A stretch of 64,000 nt of DNA, taken from Pseudomonas fluorescens. Its GTDB lineage: Bacteria; Pseudomonadota; Gammaproteobacteria; Pseudomonadales; Pseudomonadaceae. How positions within the stretch are numbered: the first letter of the stretch is position 1; every line of letters starts with the position of its first letter. Below are positions 1 through 11,375 of this stretch, piece after piece. The position numbers and the translations under genes were made by a program. The stretch is from the NCBI RefSeq assembly GCF_902497785.1, contig NZ_CABVHK010000020.1, positions 62,001 to 126,000 of the forward strand, in the 5' to 3' direction. Under the pieces are notes generated by a model. That model was given only the letters and a program-made list of their open reading frames with translations. It had not been told where the DNA came from and made no database searches.

Positions 1-105
1 ACACCATGGCAAAAACTCCGGGTACCGCGCCACGTCATTAACCAGGTCATACAGCGCTTGTGCCGGGTATGGCAGCAAAGCCGATCGTTGAATGTGTGTC
101 GTCAT
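1..105 (-). CDS. ratA: RatA-family protein (START/coenzyme Q-binding fold), 5' end only
   Basis: Only the first 35 codons are in the window; the gene runs off the left edge. Translation from the ATG at 105 begins MTTHIQRSALLPYPAQ and continues through ALYDLVNDVARYPEFLPWC, the conserved N-terminus of RatA, a START-like protein related to COQ10. E. coli RatA was described as a toxin that blocks 70S subunit joining; many homologues probably act in ubiquinone binding instead. The position next to smpB is the usual gammaproteobacterial arrangement, although here an NSS transporter gene separates the two. Identity is clear from the N-terminus; which role applies cannot be told from the sequence. 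Confidence 0.9.
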   Translation of the reverse strand, partial: MTTHIQRSALLPYPAQALYDLVNDVARYPEFLPWC

Positions 106-112
106 GTCAGCG

Positions 113-1516
113 TCACTTCCACAGCTGGGCGGCAAACACTACAAGAATGCCGATGGGCGCCACATAGCGCATCAAAAACAAGGACAGAGTGAACAACACA
201 GGGTTGCGGATCGACAACTCGTCGCGCACCGCTTCACGCCCCATCACCCAGCCTGCAAACACCACGAAACACAAACCACCGAGTGGCAACATGATCCGCG
301 AGGTAAAGAAATCGATCACGCCAAAGAAATCCAGGCCGCCGGCCGCACCCCATTGATAGAGATGGAACATCCCGCCTTCGTTCACGAAAAATTTGGCTTC
401 CTTCCAGATATTGAAGGAAAAAACCGTGCCCAACCCCACGAACCAGCAGGTGAATGCCAACCAGAATGTCACCCAGGCGCGGCGGACTTTGGTGCGCTCC
501 ACCAGATAAGCCACCATCGGCTCGAGCAGCGAAATGGCCGAACTCCAGGCTGCGATAGCAACCAGCACGAAGAACACCACGCCCATCAACTGGCCGAACG
601 CTACGTTGCCAAAGGCAAATGGCAGGCTGACGAACATCAGGCCTGGGCCTTCGCTCGGGTTCAGGCCTGCAGCGAACACGATTGGAAACAAGGCCAGACC
701 GGCCACCAGCGAGACAAAGGTATCGAGCAACGCGACACCCACGACAGTGCCGGAAATCGATGAATCCTTCGGCATGTAAGCGCCGTAGATCATGATCGAG
801 CCTACGCCCACACTCAAAGAGAAAAACGCGTGCCCCATGGCGGGCAGCAGGCCGTCGAGTACTTTTTCCGGTTGGAAGTCGAACATGAAATGCACGCCTT
901 CCATGAAATGGCCGGTGGTCATGCTGTAACCCAGCAACACCAGAATCATCATGAAGAGCAACGGCATCATGATGCGCAGGCTGCGCTCCAGCCCGGCGAC
1001 GACGCCTTTGGCGATCACAATGGCGGACAGCAACATAAAAATCGTGTGCCAAAGTGTCAGGCGCCACGGGTCAGCGATGACCTTGCCAAAGTACGCACCG
1101 ACCTGATCAGGCGTTACCCCCTGGAAGTCGCCACGCCCCATGTCGATGATGTAATCCAGCGACCAACCGCCGACAACGCTATAGAAAGACAGGATCAGCA
1201 ACGCCGTGATCATCCCGGCGAAAGCGCCCCAGGACCACTTGCCGGAATGCCCTGCTTCCTGCGCGAGCACCTTCAAGGCGTTGGCCGGACTTTGTCGGGC
1301 TCGACGGCCGATCAGTGTTTCCGCCAGCATGACCGGCACACCGATCAGTGCGATACACGCCAGAAACATCAACACAAACGCACCGCCGCCGTAGATCCCG
1401 ACCATGTACGGGAACTTCCAGATGCTGCCCAGGCCCACGGCCGAACCGGTCGCGGCGAGTATGAAGACCCAGCGGCTAGCCCAACTGCCGTGGACAGAAA
1501 CCTTGTCTGTCGACAT
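113..1516 (-). CDS. Sodium-dependent transporter, NSS/SNF family
   Basis: A 467-residue integral membrane protein of the neurotransmitter:sodium symporter family, expected to import an amino acid or similar small solute with Na+ across the inner membrane. The N-terminal signature SIWKFPYMVGIYGGGAF is the family's TM1 substrate/Na+ site, and the hydrophobic pattern fits 11-12 helices. I start at MSTDKVSVHGSW (1516) because the residues upstream of it (from 1567) are not conserved-looking and run into the smpB promoter region. Its stop lies 8 bases before the ratA start, so the two are probably co-transcribed. Substrate unknown. Confidence 0.9.
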   Translation of the reverse strand: MSTDKVSVHGSWASRWVFILAATGSAVGLGSIWKFPYMVGIYGGGAFVLMFLACIALIGVPVMLAETLIGRRARQSPANALKVLAQEAGHSGKWSWGAFAGMITALLILSFYSVVGGWSLDYIIDMGRGDFQGVTPDQVGAYFGKVIADPWRLTLWHTIFMLLSAIVIAKGVVAGLERSLRIMMPLLFMMILVLLGYSMTTGHFMEGVHFMFDFQPEKVLDGLLPAMGHAFFSLSVGVGSIMIYGAYMPKDSSISGTVVGVALLDTFVSLVAGLALFPIVFAAGLNPSEGPGLMFVSLPFAFGNVAFGQLMGVVFFVLVAIAAWSSAISLLEPMVAYLVERTKVRRAWVTFWLAFTCWFVGLGTVFSFNIWKEAKFFVNEGGMFHLYQWGAAGGLDFFGVIDFFTSRIMLPLGGLCFVVFAGWVMGREAVRDELSIRNPVLFTLSLFLMRYVAPIGILVVFAAQLWK

Positions 1517-1619
1517 CGTTACCACGTCCATGCATTGCAAAAAGAGGGCGCATTGTCCGGGATTCAATCAACCTGCTCAAGCATGTAGCTTCACCGTAGC
1601 CGACTGGCGTGCAACTCCC

Positions 1620-1625
1620 TATAAT
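1620..1625 (+). promoter_or_regulatory. Consensus -10 hexamer just upstream of smpB
   Basis: A perfect TATAAT ends 9 bases before the smpB ATG, which would put the start of transcription within about 1-3 bases of the start codon. No Shine-Dalgarno sequence is visible in the intervening CCGCCCCT. This fits a leaderless or nearly leaderless smpB message. No good -35 is seen at 16-18 bases, so the promoter assignment is tentative. Confidence 0.45.
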
Positions 1626-1634
1626 GCCGCCCCT

Positions 1635-2117
1635 ATGGCTAAACAGAAGAAACACCCTACAGGGACCATCGCGCAAAATAAAAAGGCGCGACACGATTAC
1701 TTCATCGAACATCGGTTCGAGGCTGGTCTGGTCCTGGCCGGCTGGGAAGTAAAAAGTCTGCGGGCAAGCAAGCTGCAACTGGTAGACAGTTATGTGCTGC
1801 TCAAAGATGGCGAAGCCTGGTTGCTCGGTAGCCACATCACGCCGCTGATGACCGCCAGCACCCACGTCATCGCTGATCCGACCCGCACCCGCAAACTGCT
1901 GCTCAACCGCCGCGAGCTGGAAAAGCTCGCCGCCGCCGTGCAGCAAAAGGGTTACGCATGCGTATGCCTGTCCTGGTACTGGAGCAAGCACATGGTCAAG
2001 TGCGAGATCGCTCTGGGTAAGGGCAAAAAGGAATACGACAAGCGTGATACCGAACGCGAACGCGACGCCGGTCGCGAGTTGCAGCGTGCGGTGCGCAACA
2101 AGGGCAAGGAAGAGTAA
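1635..2117 (+). CDS. smpB: SsrA-binding protein SmpB
   Basis: A 160-residue basic protein that binds the tRNA-like domain of tmRNA and brings it to stalled ribosomes for trans-translation. It opens MAKQKKHPTGTIAQNKKARH and has the OB-fold core with GLVLAGWEVKSLR and a lysine/arginine-rich C-terminal tail (KGKKEYDKRDTERERDAGR), which occupies the decoding centre in known SmpB. The reading frame extends upstream to 1404, but the family start is this ATG. Its RNA partner ssrA is 9 kb downstream on the same strand, with the lactate operon between them. Confidence 0.98.
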   Translation: MAKQKKHPTGTIAQNKKARHDYFIEHRFEAGLVLAGWEVKSLRASKLQLVDSYVLLKDGEAWLLGSHITPLMTASTHVIADPTRTRKLLLNRRELEKLAAAVQQKGYACVCLSWYWSKHMVKCEIALGKGKKEYDKRDTERERDAGRELQRAVRNKGKEE

Positions 2118-2148
2118 TTTTTCTGGCCGATTGTTGAGGCGCTAGCGA

Positions 2149-2221
2149 AAAGATCGCAGCCTTCGGCAGCTCCTACAGGTTCTGTGTTGCCTCGTAGGAG
2201 CTGCCGAAGGCTGCGATCTTT
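2149..2221. repeat. Inverted REP pair (GATCGCAGCCTTCGGCAGCT type)
   Basis: Two perfectly complementary 28-base arms (2149-2176 and 2194-2221) separated by 17 bases, with further partial pairing outside (GCGCTA at 2140, TAGCGC at 2229). It lies between the convergent smpB and lldR genes and could serve as a bidirectional terminator. The same repeat family occurs at 60212-60286 with a C-to-T-like variant core. This is a typical intergenic REP doublet of fluorescent pseudomonads. Confidence 0.9.
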
Positions 2222-2235
2222 GCGTTTTAGCGCGA

Positions 2236-3003
2236 TCAAATCCCCTTGCGCCGCTCCGCCCGGGCCATACGCTGCACTTCCTGACGCACCTCCTCCAGCA
2301 CTTCCTGCACATACAGAATGTGTCGGCTTGAGACTTCCCGCGCTTGCTCTGCCCTGCCTTCGATAATCGCCATGTACAACTCCCGGTGCTGGGTGATCAG
2401 CATGTCGCGGGTTTCCGTGCGCTGTTTGTACATGCCGCCAATGTTGGTCACGACGTTGCGCTTGAGCAAATCGAACAGTCCGCGAATGGTGTGCAGCAAC
2501 ACCGCGTTATGGCTGGCTTCGGCGATGGCCAGGTGAAATTTCGCATCCGCCGCGCCCTCTTCCGCCCGACTCACTTCATCGTGACGCGTATAGCAGTCCT
2601 GCAACTCATTGAAGGCGGCGGTCAGCCGCTCGCGGTCGACATCCGTGGCGCGCAACGCGGCGTAATAAGCGCAAGACGCTTCCAGGGTATGGCGGAACTC
2701 CAGCAGATCGCGCTGTGCCTCGGGATTGCTTTCAAGCAGATGAAGTAGCGGATCACTGAACGTTGTGCCCAGCGATTCCACCACATAATTGCCGCCGCCC
2801 TGACGACTGACGAGCAAGCCCTTGGCCGCCAGTTTCTGAATCGCTTCGCGCAACGAAGGGCGTGACACGCCGAACTGCTCGGCCAGTGCGCGCTCCGCCG
2901 GCAAGCGCTCACCCGCCTTCAGCGTACCTTCGAGGATCATCCCCTCGAGTTGCTCGACAATATCGTCAGACAAACGGCGCTGACGAATTTGATCAAAACC
3001 CAT
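2236..3003 (-). CDS. lldR: FadR-type GntR regulator of lactate utilisation (LldR)
   Basis: 255 residues. The N-terminal winged helix (about 8-75) carries GERLPAERALAEQFGVSRPSLREAI, the GntR recognition helix, and the remainder is an all-helical FCD ligand domain with the expected D/H metal ligands (KFHLAIAEASHN). In Pseudomonas and E. coli LldR/LldR-like proteins repress lldP operons and are released by lactate. It is divergent from lldP, and the spacer holds a perfect 17-base palindrome of GntR/FadR style. Autoregulation is plausible. E. coli PdhR is a close paralogue, but the neighbourhood settles the lactate role. Confidence 0.92.
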   Translation of the reverse strand: MGFDQIRQRRLSDDIVEQLEGMILEGTLKAGERLPAERALAEQFGVSRPSLREAIQKLAAKGLLVSRQGGGNYVVESLGTTFSDPLLHLLESNPEAQRDLLEFRHTLEASCAYYAALRATDVDRERLTAAFNELQDCYTRHDEVSRAEEGAADAKFHLAIAEASHNAVLLHTIRGLFDLLKRNVVTNIGGMYKQRTETRDMLITQHRELYMAIIEGRAEQAREVSSRHILYVQEVLEEVRQEVQRMARAERRKGI

Positions 3004-3148
3004 AAATCAAATCTCCACGGTCCCGACGGTCGCCGGGCTCTCTATTCTGGCGCATCGGCGCCGCGCGGGCACCTGGCAGACGGTATTTCCTGGAGCAGAT
3101 CAGACAAACGCTCCAGCACTTATTCGACAAAAGTTGTAGGCCGGCAAA

Positions 3149-3178
3149 TTGACACATCGGCTACAAGGCTTTTACCCT
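3149..3178 (+). promoter_or_regulatory. Sigma-70 type promoter for the lactate operon
   Basis: TTGACA at 3149-3154, an 18-base spacer and TACCCT at 3173-3178. Predicted start of transcription is near 3185, about 80 bases before the lldP ATG. The LldR-like operator lies immediately downstream of the predicted start. Assignment by eye. Confidence 0.55.
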
Positions 3179-3195
3179 AGCGAACAGCGATTGTA

Positions 3196-3212
3196 AATTG
3201 GTATTACCAATT
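3196..3212. promoter_or_regulatory. LldR operator
   Basis: AATTGGTATTACCAATT is a perfect palindrome with 8-base arms around a central T. It contains the TGGTnnnACCA pattern recognised by FadR-subfamily GntR regulators, including LldR and PdhR. It sits between divergent lldR and lldP, just after the predicted lldP start site, where a bound repressor would block initiation or elongation. Confidence 0.85.
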
Positions 3213-3264
3213 ATCCAAGAACGCTGATCAGTGCCTGACCAACAACAATTAGGGGCCACCCCAT

Positions 3265-4959
3265 ATGCAAACCTGGCAACAGCTCTATACCCCGCTCGGC
3301 AGCCTCGGCCTTTCCGCGCTCGCGGCCGTTATCCCCATCGTGTTTTTCTTTCTGGCGCTGGCCGTTTTCCGCCTCAAAGGGCATGTGGCAGGCAGTATCA
3401 CGCTGGCGCTGTCCATCGCCGTCGCGATCTTCGCTTTCCAGATGCCGGTCGACATGGCATTCGCCGCCGCCGGGTATGGCTTCGCTTACGGCCTGTGGCC
3501 GATTGCGTGGATCATCGTCGCCGCGGTGTTCCTCTACAAACTGACGGTAAAAAGTGGTCAGTTCGAAGTCATCCGCAGCTCCGTACTGTCGATTACCGAT
3601 GACCAACGTTTGCAGGTGCTGCTGATCGGCTTTTGCTTCGGTGCCTTCCTCGAAGGCGCAGCCGGTTTCGGCGCGCCGGTAGCGATTACCGCCGCACTGC
3701 TGGTCGGGCTGGGCTTCAATCCGCTGTATGCCGCCGGCCTGTGCCTGATCGCCAACACCGCGCCAGTAGCGTTCGGTGCCTTGGGAATTCCGATCATCGT
3801 CGCCGGGCAAGTGACCGGTATCGACGCGTTTAAAATTGGCGCCATGACCGGCCGCCAATTGCCACTGCTGTCGCTGTTCGTGCCGTTCTGGCTGGTGTTC
3901 ATGATGGACGGCCTGCGCGGCGTGCGGGAAACCTGGCCGGCAGCGCTGGTGGCTGGCCTGAGCTTTGCCATCACGCAATATTTCACCTCGAACTTCATCG
4001 GCCCGGAACTGCCGGACATCACCTCGGCCTTGGCCAGCCTGATTTCGCTGACGCTGTTCCTGAAAGTCTGGCAGCCGAAACGTGCTGCAGGCCAACACAT
4101 TGTCGGCGCGGTTTCGGCCTCGGTGGTCACCGCCAGCGCCGGTGGTTTCGGCCAGCCGCGCAGCACCGTGGCGTCTCCGTACAGCCTGGGTGAAATCTTC
4201 AAGGCATGGTCGCCGTTCCTGATCCTGACCGTACTGGTCACCATCTGGACTCTGAAACCGTTCAAGGCAATGTTCGCCGCCGGCGGGTCGATGTACAGCT
4301 GGGTGTTCAACTTTGCCATCCCGCACCTGGATCAGATGGTGATCAAGGTTGCACCGATCGTGAACGCACCGACGGCCATTCCGGCAGTGTTCAAACTCGA
4401 TCCGATCTCGGCGACCGGCACGGCGATTTTCTTCTCCGCGCTGATCTCGATGCTGGTACTGAAGATCAACCTCAGAACTGGTCTGACCACTTTGAGAGAG
4501 ACTTTCTACGAGCTGCGCTGGCCGATCCTGTCCATCGGCATGGTGCTGGCTTTCGCCTTCGTCACTAACTACTCGGGCATGTCATCGACTATGGCCCTGG
4601 TACTGGCAGGCACTGGCGCCGCGTTCCCGTTCTTCTCGCCGTTCCTCGGCTGGCTGGGCGTATTCCTGACCGGTTCCGATACCTCGTCCAACGCGCTGTT
4701 CGGTTCGTTGCAAGCGACGACCGCGCACCAGATCGGCGTCAGCGACACCTTGCTGGTAGCGGCAAACACCAGCGGTGGCGTAACCGGCAAGATGATCTCG
4801 CCGCAATCGATCGCCGTGGCGTGCGCCGCGACCGGCCTGGTGGGCAAGGAATCGGACCTGTTCCGCTTCACCCTCAAGCACAGTCTGTTCTTCGCAACCA
4901 TCGTCGGCCTGATCACCCTGGCCCAGGCCTACTGGTTCACCGGCATGCTGGTGCACTAA
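3265..4959 (+). CDS. lldP: L-lactate permease (LctP family)
   Basis: A 564-residue inner-membrane lactate:H+ symporter with about 13 hydrophobic segments. LctP-family features include FGAFLEGAAGFGAPVAIT (around 128-145) and, near the C-terminus, the FLTGSDTSSNALFGSLQ segment followed by NTSGGVTGKMISPQSIAVA. These two re-entrant motifs define LldP/GlcA. It is the first gene of the lactate operon and would import both lactate enantiomers (and perhaps glycolate) for the dehydrogenases encoded downstream. The length matches the family. The start codon follows an AG-rich stretch (TTAGGGGCC). Confidence 0.97.
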   Translation: MQTWQQLYTPLGSLGLSALAAVIPIVFFFLALAVFRLKGHVAGSITLALSIAVAIFAFQMPVDMAFAAAGYGFAYGLWPIAWIIVAAVFLYKLTVKSGQFEVIRSSVLSITDDQRLQVLLIGFCFGAFLEGAAGFGAPVAITAALLVGLGFNPLYAAGLCLIANTAPVAFGALGIPIIVAGQVTGIDAFKIGAMTGRQLPLLSLFVPFWLVFMMDGLRGVRETWPAALVAGLSFAITQYFTSNFIGPELPDITSALASLISLTLFLKVWQPKRAAGQHIVGAVSASVVTASAGGFGQPRSTVASPYSLGEIFKAWSPFLILTVLVTIWTLKPFKAMFAAGGSMYSWVFNFAIPHLDQMVIKVAPIVNAPTAIPAVFKLDPISATGTAIFFSALISMLVLKINLRTGLTTLRETFYELRWPILSIGMVLAFAFVTNYSGMSSTMALVLAGTGAAFPFFSPFLGWLGVFLTGSDTSSNALFGSLQATTAHQIGVSDTLLVAANTSGGVTGKMISPQSIAVACAATGLVGKESDLFRFTLKHSLFFATIVGLITLAQAYWFTGMLVH

Positions 4960-4985
4960 GTACTACGGGCTAGGAAGCAAAAACC

Positions 4986-5070
4986 GACGCCGGACCACGA
5001 TTCCGGCGTCAGCTATTCACTACCCGGTCTGTAAGGCTGCTGAAAGCTTCCCTCTTTATATTCAGCAGCC
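4986..5070 (+). other. Two stem-loops between lldP and lldE
   Basis: GACGCCGGA / TCCGGCGTC (4986-4994 with 5002-5010) forms a 9-bp stem, and GGCTGCTGAA / TTCAGCAGCC (5035-5044 with 5061-5070) a 10-bp stem. Neither is followed by a T tract. They are more likely RNA-processing or partial attenuation elements than full terminators, and may set lower expression of lldEFG-dld relative to the permease. Confidence 0.5.
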
Positions 5071-5105
5071 TCAGCGGACGGGTAACCGGCCGAGAGACAC
5101 GCCTG

Positions 5106-5930
5106 ATGAGCGAGCTTTTTTACAACGCCGTGCCAAACGCGACACGCGTCGCACCGCCACTGCCCGAGCCTCGGCAATACCCCAGCGAAAAACCGTCACG
5201 GGTTTATCTGTTCGGAACCTGCGTGGTGGATCTGTTCTACCCGGAAGCCGGGATGGACGCGATTCACTTGCTGGAACGCGAAGGCATTCGTGTCGAGTAT
5301 CCGCAAGGGCAGAGCTGCTGTGGACAACCGGCCTACACCTCCGGTTATACCGAACAGGCCAGGACCGTGGCGCGCTCGCAATTGGCGCTGTTTGCCGGCG
5401 ATTATCCGGTGGTGGTGCCGTCGGGATCCTGTGCCGGCATGTTGCGCGAACACTACGCCGACTTGTTCAAGGACGAGCCGCAAACGTTGAAACAGGTTCA
5501 GGACCTTGCGGCCCGGACGTATGAGTTGGCCGAATTTCTGCTGTTTGTCTGCAAGGTGCAGCTCAAGGACGGCGGCAAACCGGTGAAAGTGGCGCTGCAC
5601 ACCTCGTGCTCGGCGCGCCGGGAAATGAATACCCACTTGCATGGCCGTGAGTTGCTGTCGCAGCTGGGCAACGTGGAGCGAGTTGACCACAGCCACGAAA
5701 GTGAATGCTGTGGCTTCGGTGGGACTTTCAGCGTCCGTATGCCAGACATTTCCGGCGCGATGGTGGCTGACAAGACCCGGTCGCTGAAGGAATCCGGCGC
5801 GCATCAGGTACTCAGTGCCGACTGCGGTTGCCTGATGAACATCAACGGCTCGCTGGAGAAACAAAAGGAAGCATTGCGCGGCCAACACCTGGCCAGTTTC
5901 CTCTGGCAGCGAACCGGAGGAGTTCAATGA
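5106..5930 (+). CDS. lldE: L-lactate oxidation Fe-S subunit LldE/LutA
   Basis: A 274-residue soluble protein of the LutA/LldE family, one of three subunits (LldEFG = LutABC) that oxidise L-lactate to pyruvate in organisms lacking or supplementing the flavin enzyme LldD. Two cysteine-rich CCG modules are visible, SCCGQPAYTSGY (around 75) and ECCGFGGTFSV (around 200), with additional conserved cysteines; these bind an unusual Fe-S centre as in heterodisulfide reductase HdrB. It carries about 30 extra N-terminal residues (MSELFYNAVPNATRVAPPLP) compared with the shortest homologues. Its stop overlaps the lldF start (ATGA), indicating translational coupling. Confidence 0.95.
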   Translation: MSELFYNAVPNATRVAPPLPEPRQYPSEKPSRVYLFGTCVVDLFYPEAGMDAIHLLEREGIRVEYPQGQSCCGQPAYTSGYTEQARTVARSQLALFAGDYPVVVPSGSCAGMLREHYADLFKDEPQTLKQVQDLAARTYELAEFLLFVCKVQLKDGGKPVKVALHTSCSARREMNTHLHGRELLSQLGNVERVDHSHESECCGFGGTFSVRMPDISGAMVADKTRSLKESGAHQVLSADCGCLMNINGSLEKQKEALRGQHLASFLWQRTGGVQ

Positions 5931-7381
5931 ACGCTTCCGCGATTATTCCTACGGTTGCCGTAGAAGAAGATTTCCGTCACCGCGCCCACGAGGCGTTGGC
6001 TGACAAGCAGCTGCGAAACAACTTTCGCACTGCGATGGATTCACTGATGACAAAACGGGCAGCGTCCTTCAGCGATGCCCACGAAAGAGAACATTTGCGA
6101 GTGCTGGGCAATGCTGTCCGCGCCCGTGCGTTATCGAAGTTGCCCGACCTGCTCGAGCAGCTTGAACAGAACCTGACCCGCAACGGTGTGACAGTGCACT
6201 GGGCGGAAACGGTGGACGAGGCCAATGGCATCGTCCTCTCGATCATCCGCGCTCACGAGGGGCGGCAAGTGATCAAGGGCAAATCGATGGTCAGCGAAGA
6301 GATGGAAATGAATCATTTCCTCGCTGAACGGGGCATTGAATGCCTGGAATCGGACATGGGCGAGTACATCGTCCAGCTCGACCACGAGAAGCCTTCACAC
6401 ATTATTATGCCGGCGATCCACAAGAATGCCGGTCAGGTCGCGTCCTTGTTCCACGACAAACTTGGCGTGGAATACACCAAGGACGTTGACCAACTCATTC
6501 AGATCGGTCGCAAAGTCTTGCGACAGAAATTCTTCGAAGCGGACATCGGCGTCTCCGGCGTCAACTTCGCCGTGGCCGAAACCGGCACCCTGCTGCTGGT
6601 GGAAAACGAAGGCAACGGCCGCATGACCACCACGGTGCCGCCGGTGCACATCGCCGTCACCGGCATTGAAAAAGTCGTGGAGAACCTGCGCGACGTTGTG
6701 CCGCTGTTATCGCTGCTAACCCGCTCGGCCCTCGGCCAGCCAATCACCACCTACGTGAACATGATCTCCGGCCCGCGCAAGGAACACGAACTCGACGGCC
6801 CGCAGGAAGTGCATCTGGTATTGCTCGACAACGGTCGCAGCCAGGCTTTTGCCGACAGCGAATTGCGCCAGACCCTGAACTGCATCCGCTGCGGCGCCTG
6901 TATGAATCATTGCCCGGTCTACACCCGAATCGGCGGCCACGCCTATGGGGAGGTTTACCCGGGGCCTATCGGAAAAATCATCACGCCGCACATGGTCGGC
7001 CTGGCGAAAGTCCCGGACCATCCCAGCGCATCATCGTTATGCGGTGCCTGCGGTGAAGTCTGCCCGGTAAAAATTCCTATCCCTGCACTGCTGCGGCGCC
7101 TGCGCGAAGAGAACGTCAAGGCACCGGACAGCCCGCATCCCGTGATGCGCGGCCAGGGCAGCAAGTATTCGCGCAAGGAACGTTTTATCTGGAACGCCTG
7201 GGCGAAACTCAATAGCTCGCCGACGCTCTATCGCCTGTTCGCTTTCTGCGCCACGCGACTGCGTGCCCTCGCACCCGACAACGTCGGCCCATGGACGCAA
7301 AATCACAGCGCCCCGAAACCGGCTGCCCGCTCACTGCACGACATGGCCCGCGAGCATTTGGCCAAACAGGGAGATCGCTGA
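5927..7381 (+). CDS. lldF: L-lactate oxidation Fe-S subunit LldF/LutB
   Basis: 484 residues starting at MNASAIIPTVAVEED; the ATG overlaps the lldE stop. The long N-terminal LUD domain is followed by two ferredoxin-like [4Fe-4S] motifs, CIRCGACMNHCPVY (about 320) and CGACGEVCPVKIP (about 370), then a C-terminal LutB/LldF tail. It is expected to pass electrons from lactate towards the quinone pool as part of the LldEFG complex. Internal KGKSMVSEEMEMN and AETGTLLLVENEGNGRM are LUD-domain signatures. It is followed by lldG with a TGATG junction. Confidence 0.96.
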   Translation: MNASAIIPTVAVEEDFRHRAHEALADKQLRNNFRTAMDSLMTKRAASFSDAHEREHLRVLGNAVRARALSKLPDLLEQLEQNLTRNGVTVHWAETVDEANGIVLSIIRAHEGRQVIKGKSMVSEEMEMNHFLAERGIECLESDMGEYIVQLDHEKPSHIIMPAIHKNAGQVASLFHDKLGVEYTKDVDQLIQIGRKVLRQKFFEADIGVSGVNFAVAETGTLLLVENEGNGRMTTTVPPVHIAVTGIEKVVENLRDVVPLLSLLTRSALGQPITTYVNMISGPRKEHELDGPQEVHLVLLDNGRSQAFADSELRQTLNCIRCGACMNHCPVYTRIGGHAYGEVYPGPIGKIITPHMVGLAKVPDHPSASSLCGACGEVCPVKIPIPALLRRLREENVKAPDSPHPVMRGQGSKYSRKERFIWNAWAKLNSSPTLYRLFAFCATRLRALAPDNVGPWTQNHSAPKPAARSLHDMAREHLAKQGDR

Positions 7382-8048
7382 TGAGCGCCAGGCAAAATAT
7401 CCTCGCCAAATTGCGCAAAAGTCTGACCGGCACCACACCCGTGCCTGACGACTTCGACGTCGAACTGGTGACAGCGCCTTACACTTATGCGCCCGAGCAG
7501 CGTATTACTCAGCTGCGGAAGTTGATGGAAGCCGTGCACACGGAAATCCATCTGACCTCAGGTGAGGGTTGGCCGCTACTGCTCGCGCAATTGCTGCGGG
7601 ATCGGCAATTGCCAAGCCTGTTGATCGCGCCGACTACGCCTCACGGTGAACGCGTCACTCAGCATTGGGCGAATAATCCCGGCCTGCCTAGACTCAAAGC
7701 CTACGACCGCCCGGTAGAGGAATGGAAAACCGAGTTGTTCGACGATACGCCGGCCAGCCTGACCACCACCCTCGGCGCAATCGCCGCGACAGGTAGTCTG
7801 ATTCTCTGGCCGACGCGGGAAGAACCGCGTTTGATGAGCCTGGTGCCGCCGGTGCATTTCGCCCTGCTCAAGGTCAGTGACATTCGTGACAACTTCTATC
7901 AGGTGCAGCAGGAATTCAACTGGGCCCAAGGCATGCCGACCAACGCGCTGCTGGTATCCGGCCCATCGAAGACTGCCGACATCGAGCAAATCCTGGCTTA
8001 CGGTGCCCACGGCCCGAAAGACCTGGTGGTTTTGATTCTGGAGGACCA

Positions 8049-8052
<4 letters not shown>
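7381..8052 (+). CDS. lldG: L-lactate oxidation subunit LldG/LutC
   Basis: A 223-residue LUD-domain protein starting MSARQNILAKLRKSL. Typical LutC features are the ATGSLILWPTREEPRLMS segment and VPPVHFALLKVSDI, matching the corresponding LUD motif of LldF (VPPVHIAVTGIEKV). No cysteine clusters, as usual for this subunit. The start codon overlaps the lldF stop by one base and its stop overlaps the dld start (ATGA), so the lldEFG-dld genes form one tightly coupled unit. Confidence 0.95.
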
Positions 8053-10859
<2,807 letters not shown>

Positions 10860-10902
10860 AGAAAAATAGAACCCTGACGCGCCGTCGTAGTCCACAGATT
10901 AA

Positions 10903-10920
10903 GCCCGGACATTGCCGGGC
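10903..10920 (+). terminator. GC stem-loop downstream of dld
   Basis: GCCCGG / CCGGGC with a 6-base loop, 44 bases after the dld stop. No T tract follows, so it is only a weak terminator candidate for the lactate operon. Confidence 0.4.
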
Positions 10921-10989
10921 CCTACCCAAACTTGGCAGCCCGTCCTGATGGCCAGTAAAAGTCTGGACCCTCAGCTCAAGGAGATACAC

Positions 10990-11277
10990 ATGAAACGTTC
11001 TGTACTGTTAGGTCTGTTCGTTACTGCTTCCATGATGGCGTCCACTTCGTTTGCGGCCGGTGGTTCTGAGGATCTCTGCGAAACCAATCTGCAGACCATC
11101 GCCAATGCCAAGGCACAGATTCAGGCTCCGGAAATCAGTGCCCGCGTTGAAGCCAGCGTGCAGCAAGCCAAAGCTCACCAGGCGATGAACACCAAGGAAG
11201 GCACCGAGAAATGCATTTCCGAGACCACCCAGACCATCCAGGAAATCAAGAACGCGAACAAAGACGGTAAAAGCTGA
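10990..11277 (+). CDS. Small secreted protein of unknown function
   Basis: 95 residues with a clear Sec signal peptide (MKRSVLLGLFVTASMMASTSFA, predicted cleavage near AFA|AGG or SFA|AGG), leaving a mature helical protein of about 72 residues with two cysteines (DLCETNL and EKCISET) that could form a disulfide. I start at the ATG after AAGGAGATACAC, a good ribosome-binding site; the frame upstream is non-conserved leader. I recognise it only as a small pseudomonad periplasmic protein. It is followed by a strong terminator and then ssrA. Confidence 0.8.
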   Translation: MKRSVLLGLFVTASMMASTSFAAGGSEDLCETNLQTIANAKAQIQAPEISARVEASVQQAKAHQAMNTKEGTEKCISETTQTIQEIKNANKDGKS

Positions 11278-11286
11278 TAGCCGCTC

Positions 11287-11310
11287 AAGGCCAACCTTCG
11301 GGTTGGCCTT
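11287..11310 (+). terminator. Rho-independent-type hairpin
   Basis: AAGGCCAACC-TTCG-GGTTGGCCTT: a perfect 10-bp stem closed by a UUCG tetraloop, 10 bases after the stop of the small secreted protein. Only two T residues follow directly, but the stem is very stable. It is symmetric and overlaps the possible -35 of ssrA. Confidence 0.8.
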
Positions 11311-11332
11311 CTGAGCCGCGTTGGCGTACACT
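11303..11332 (+). promoter_or_regulatory. Possible ssrA promoter
   Basis: TTGGCC (11303-11308), 18-base spacer, TACACT (11327-11332), which would start a precursor about 35 nt upstream of the mature tmRNA 5' end. The -35 is inside the preceding terminator hairpin. Tentative. Confidence 0.35.
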
Positions 11333-11375
11333 GCGCAGGCTTGTTGCTCATCAAGATTCACCGAGCAACAGGCTC

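Noticed and set aside
3211..4326. 371-codon open frame on the minus strand over lldP
   Set aside because: lldP is a clear LctP permease in the other frame; the antisense frame is low complexity.
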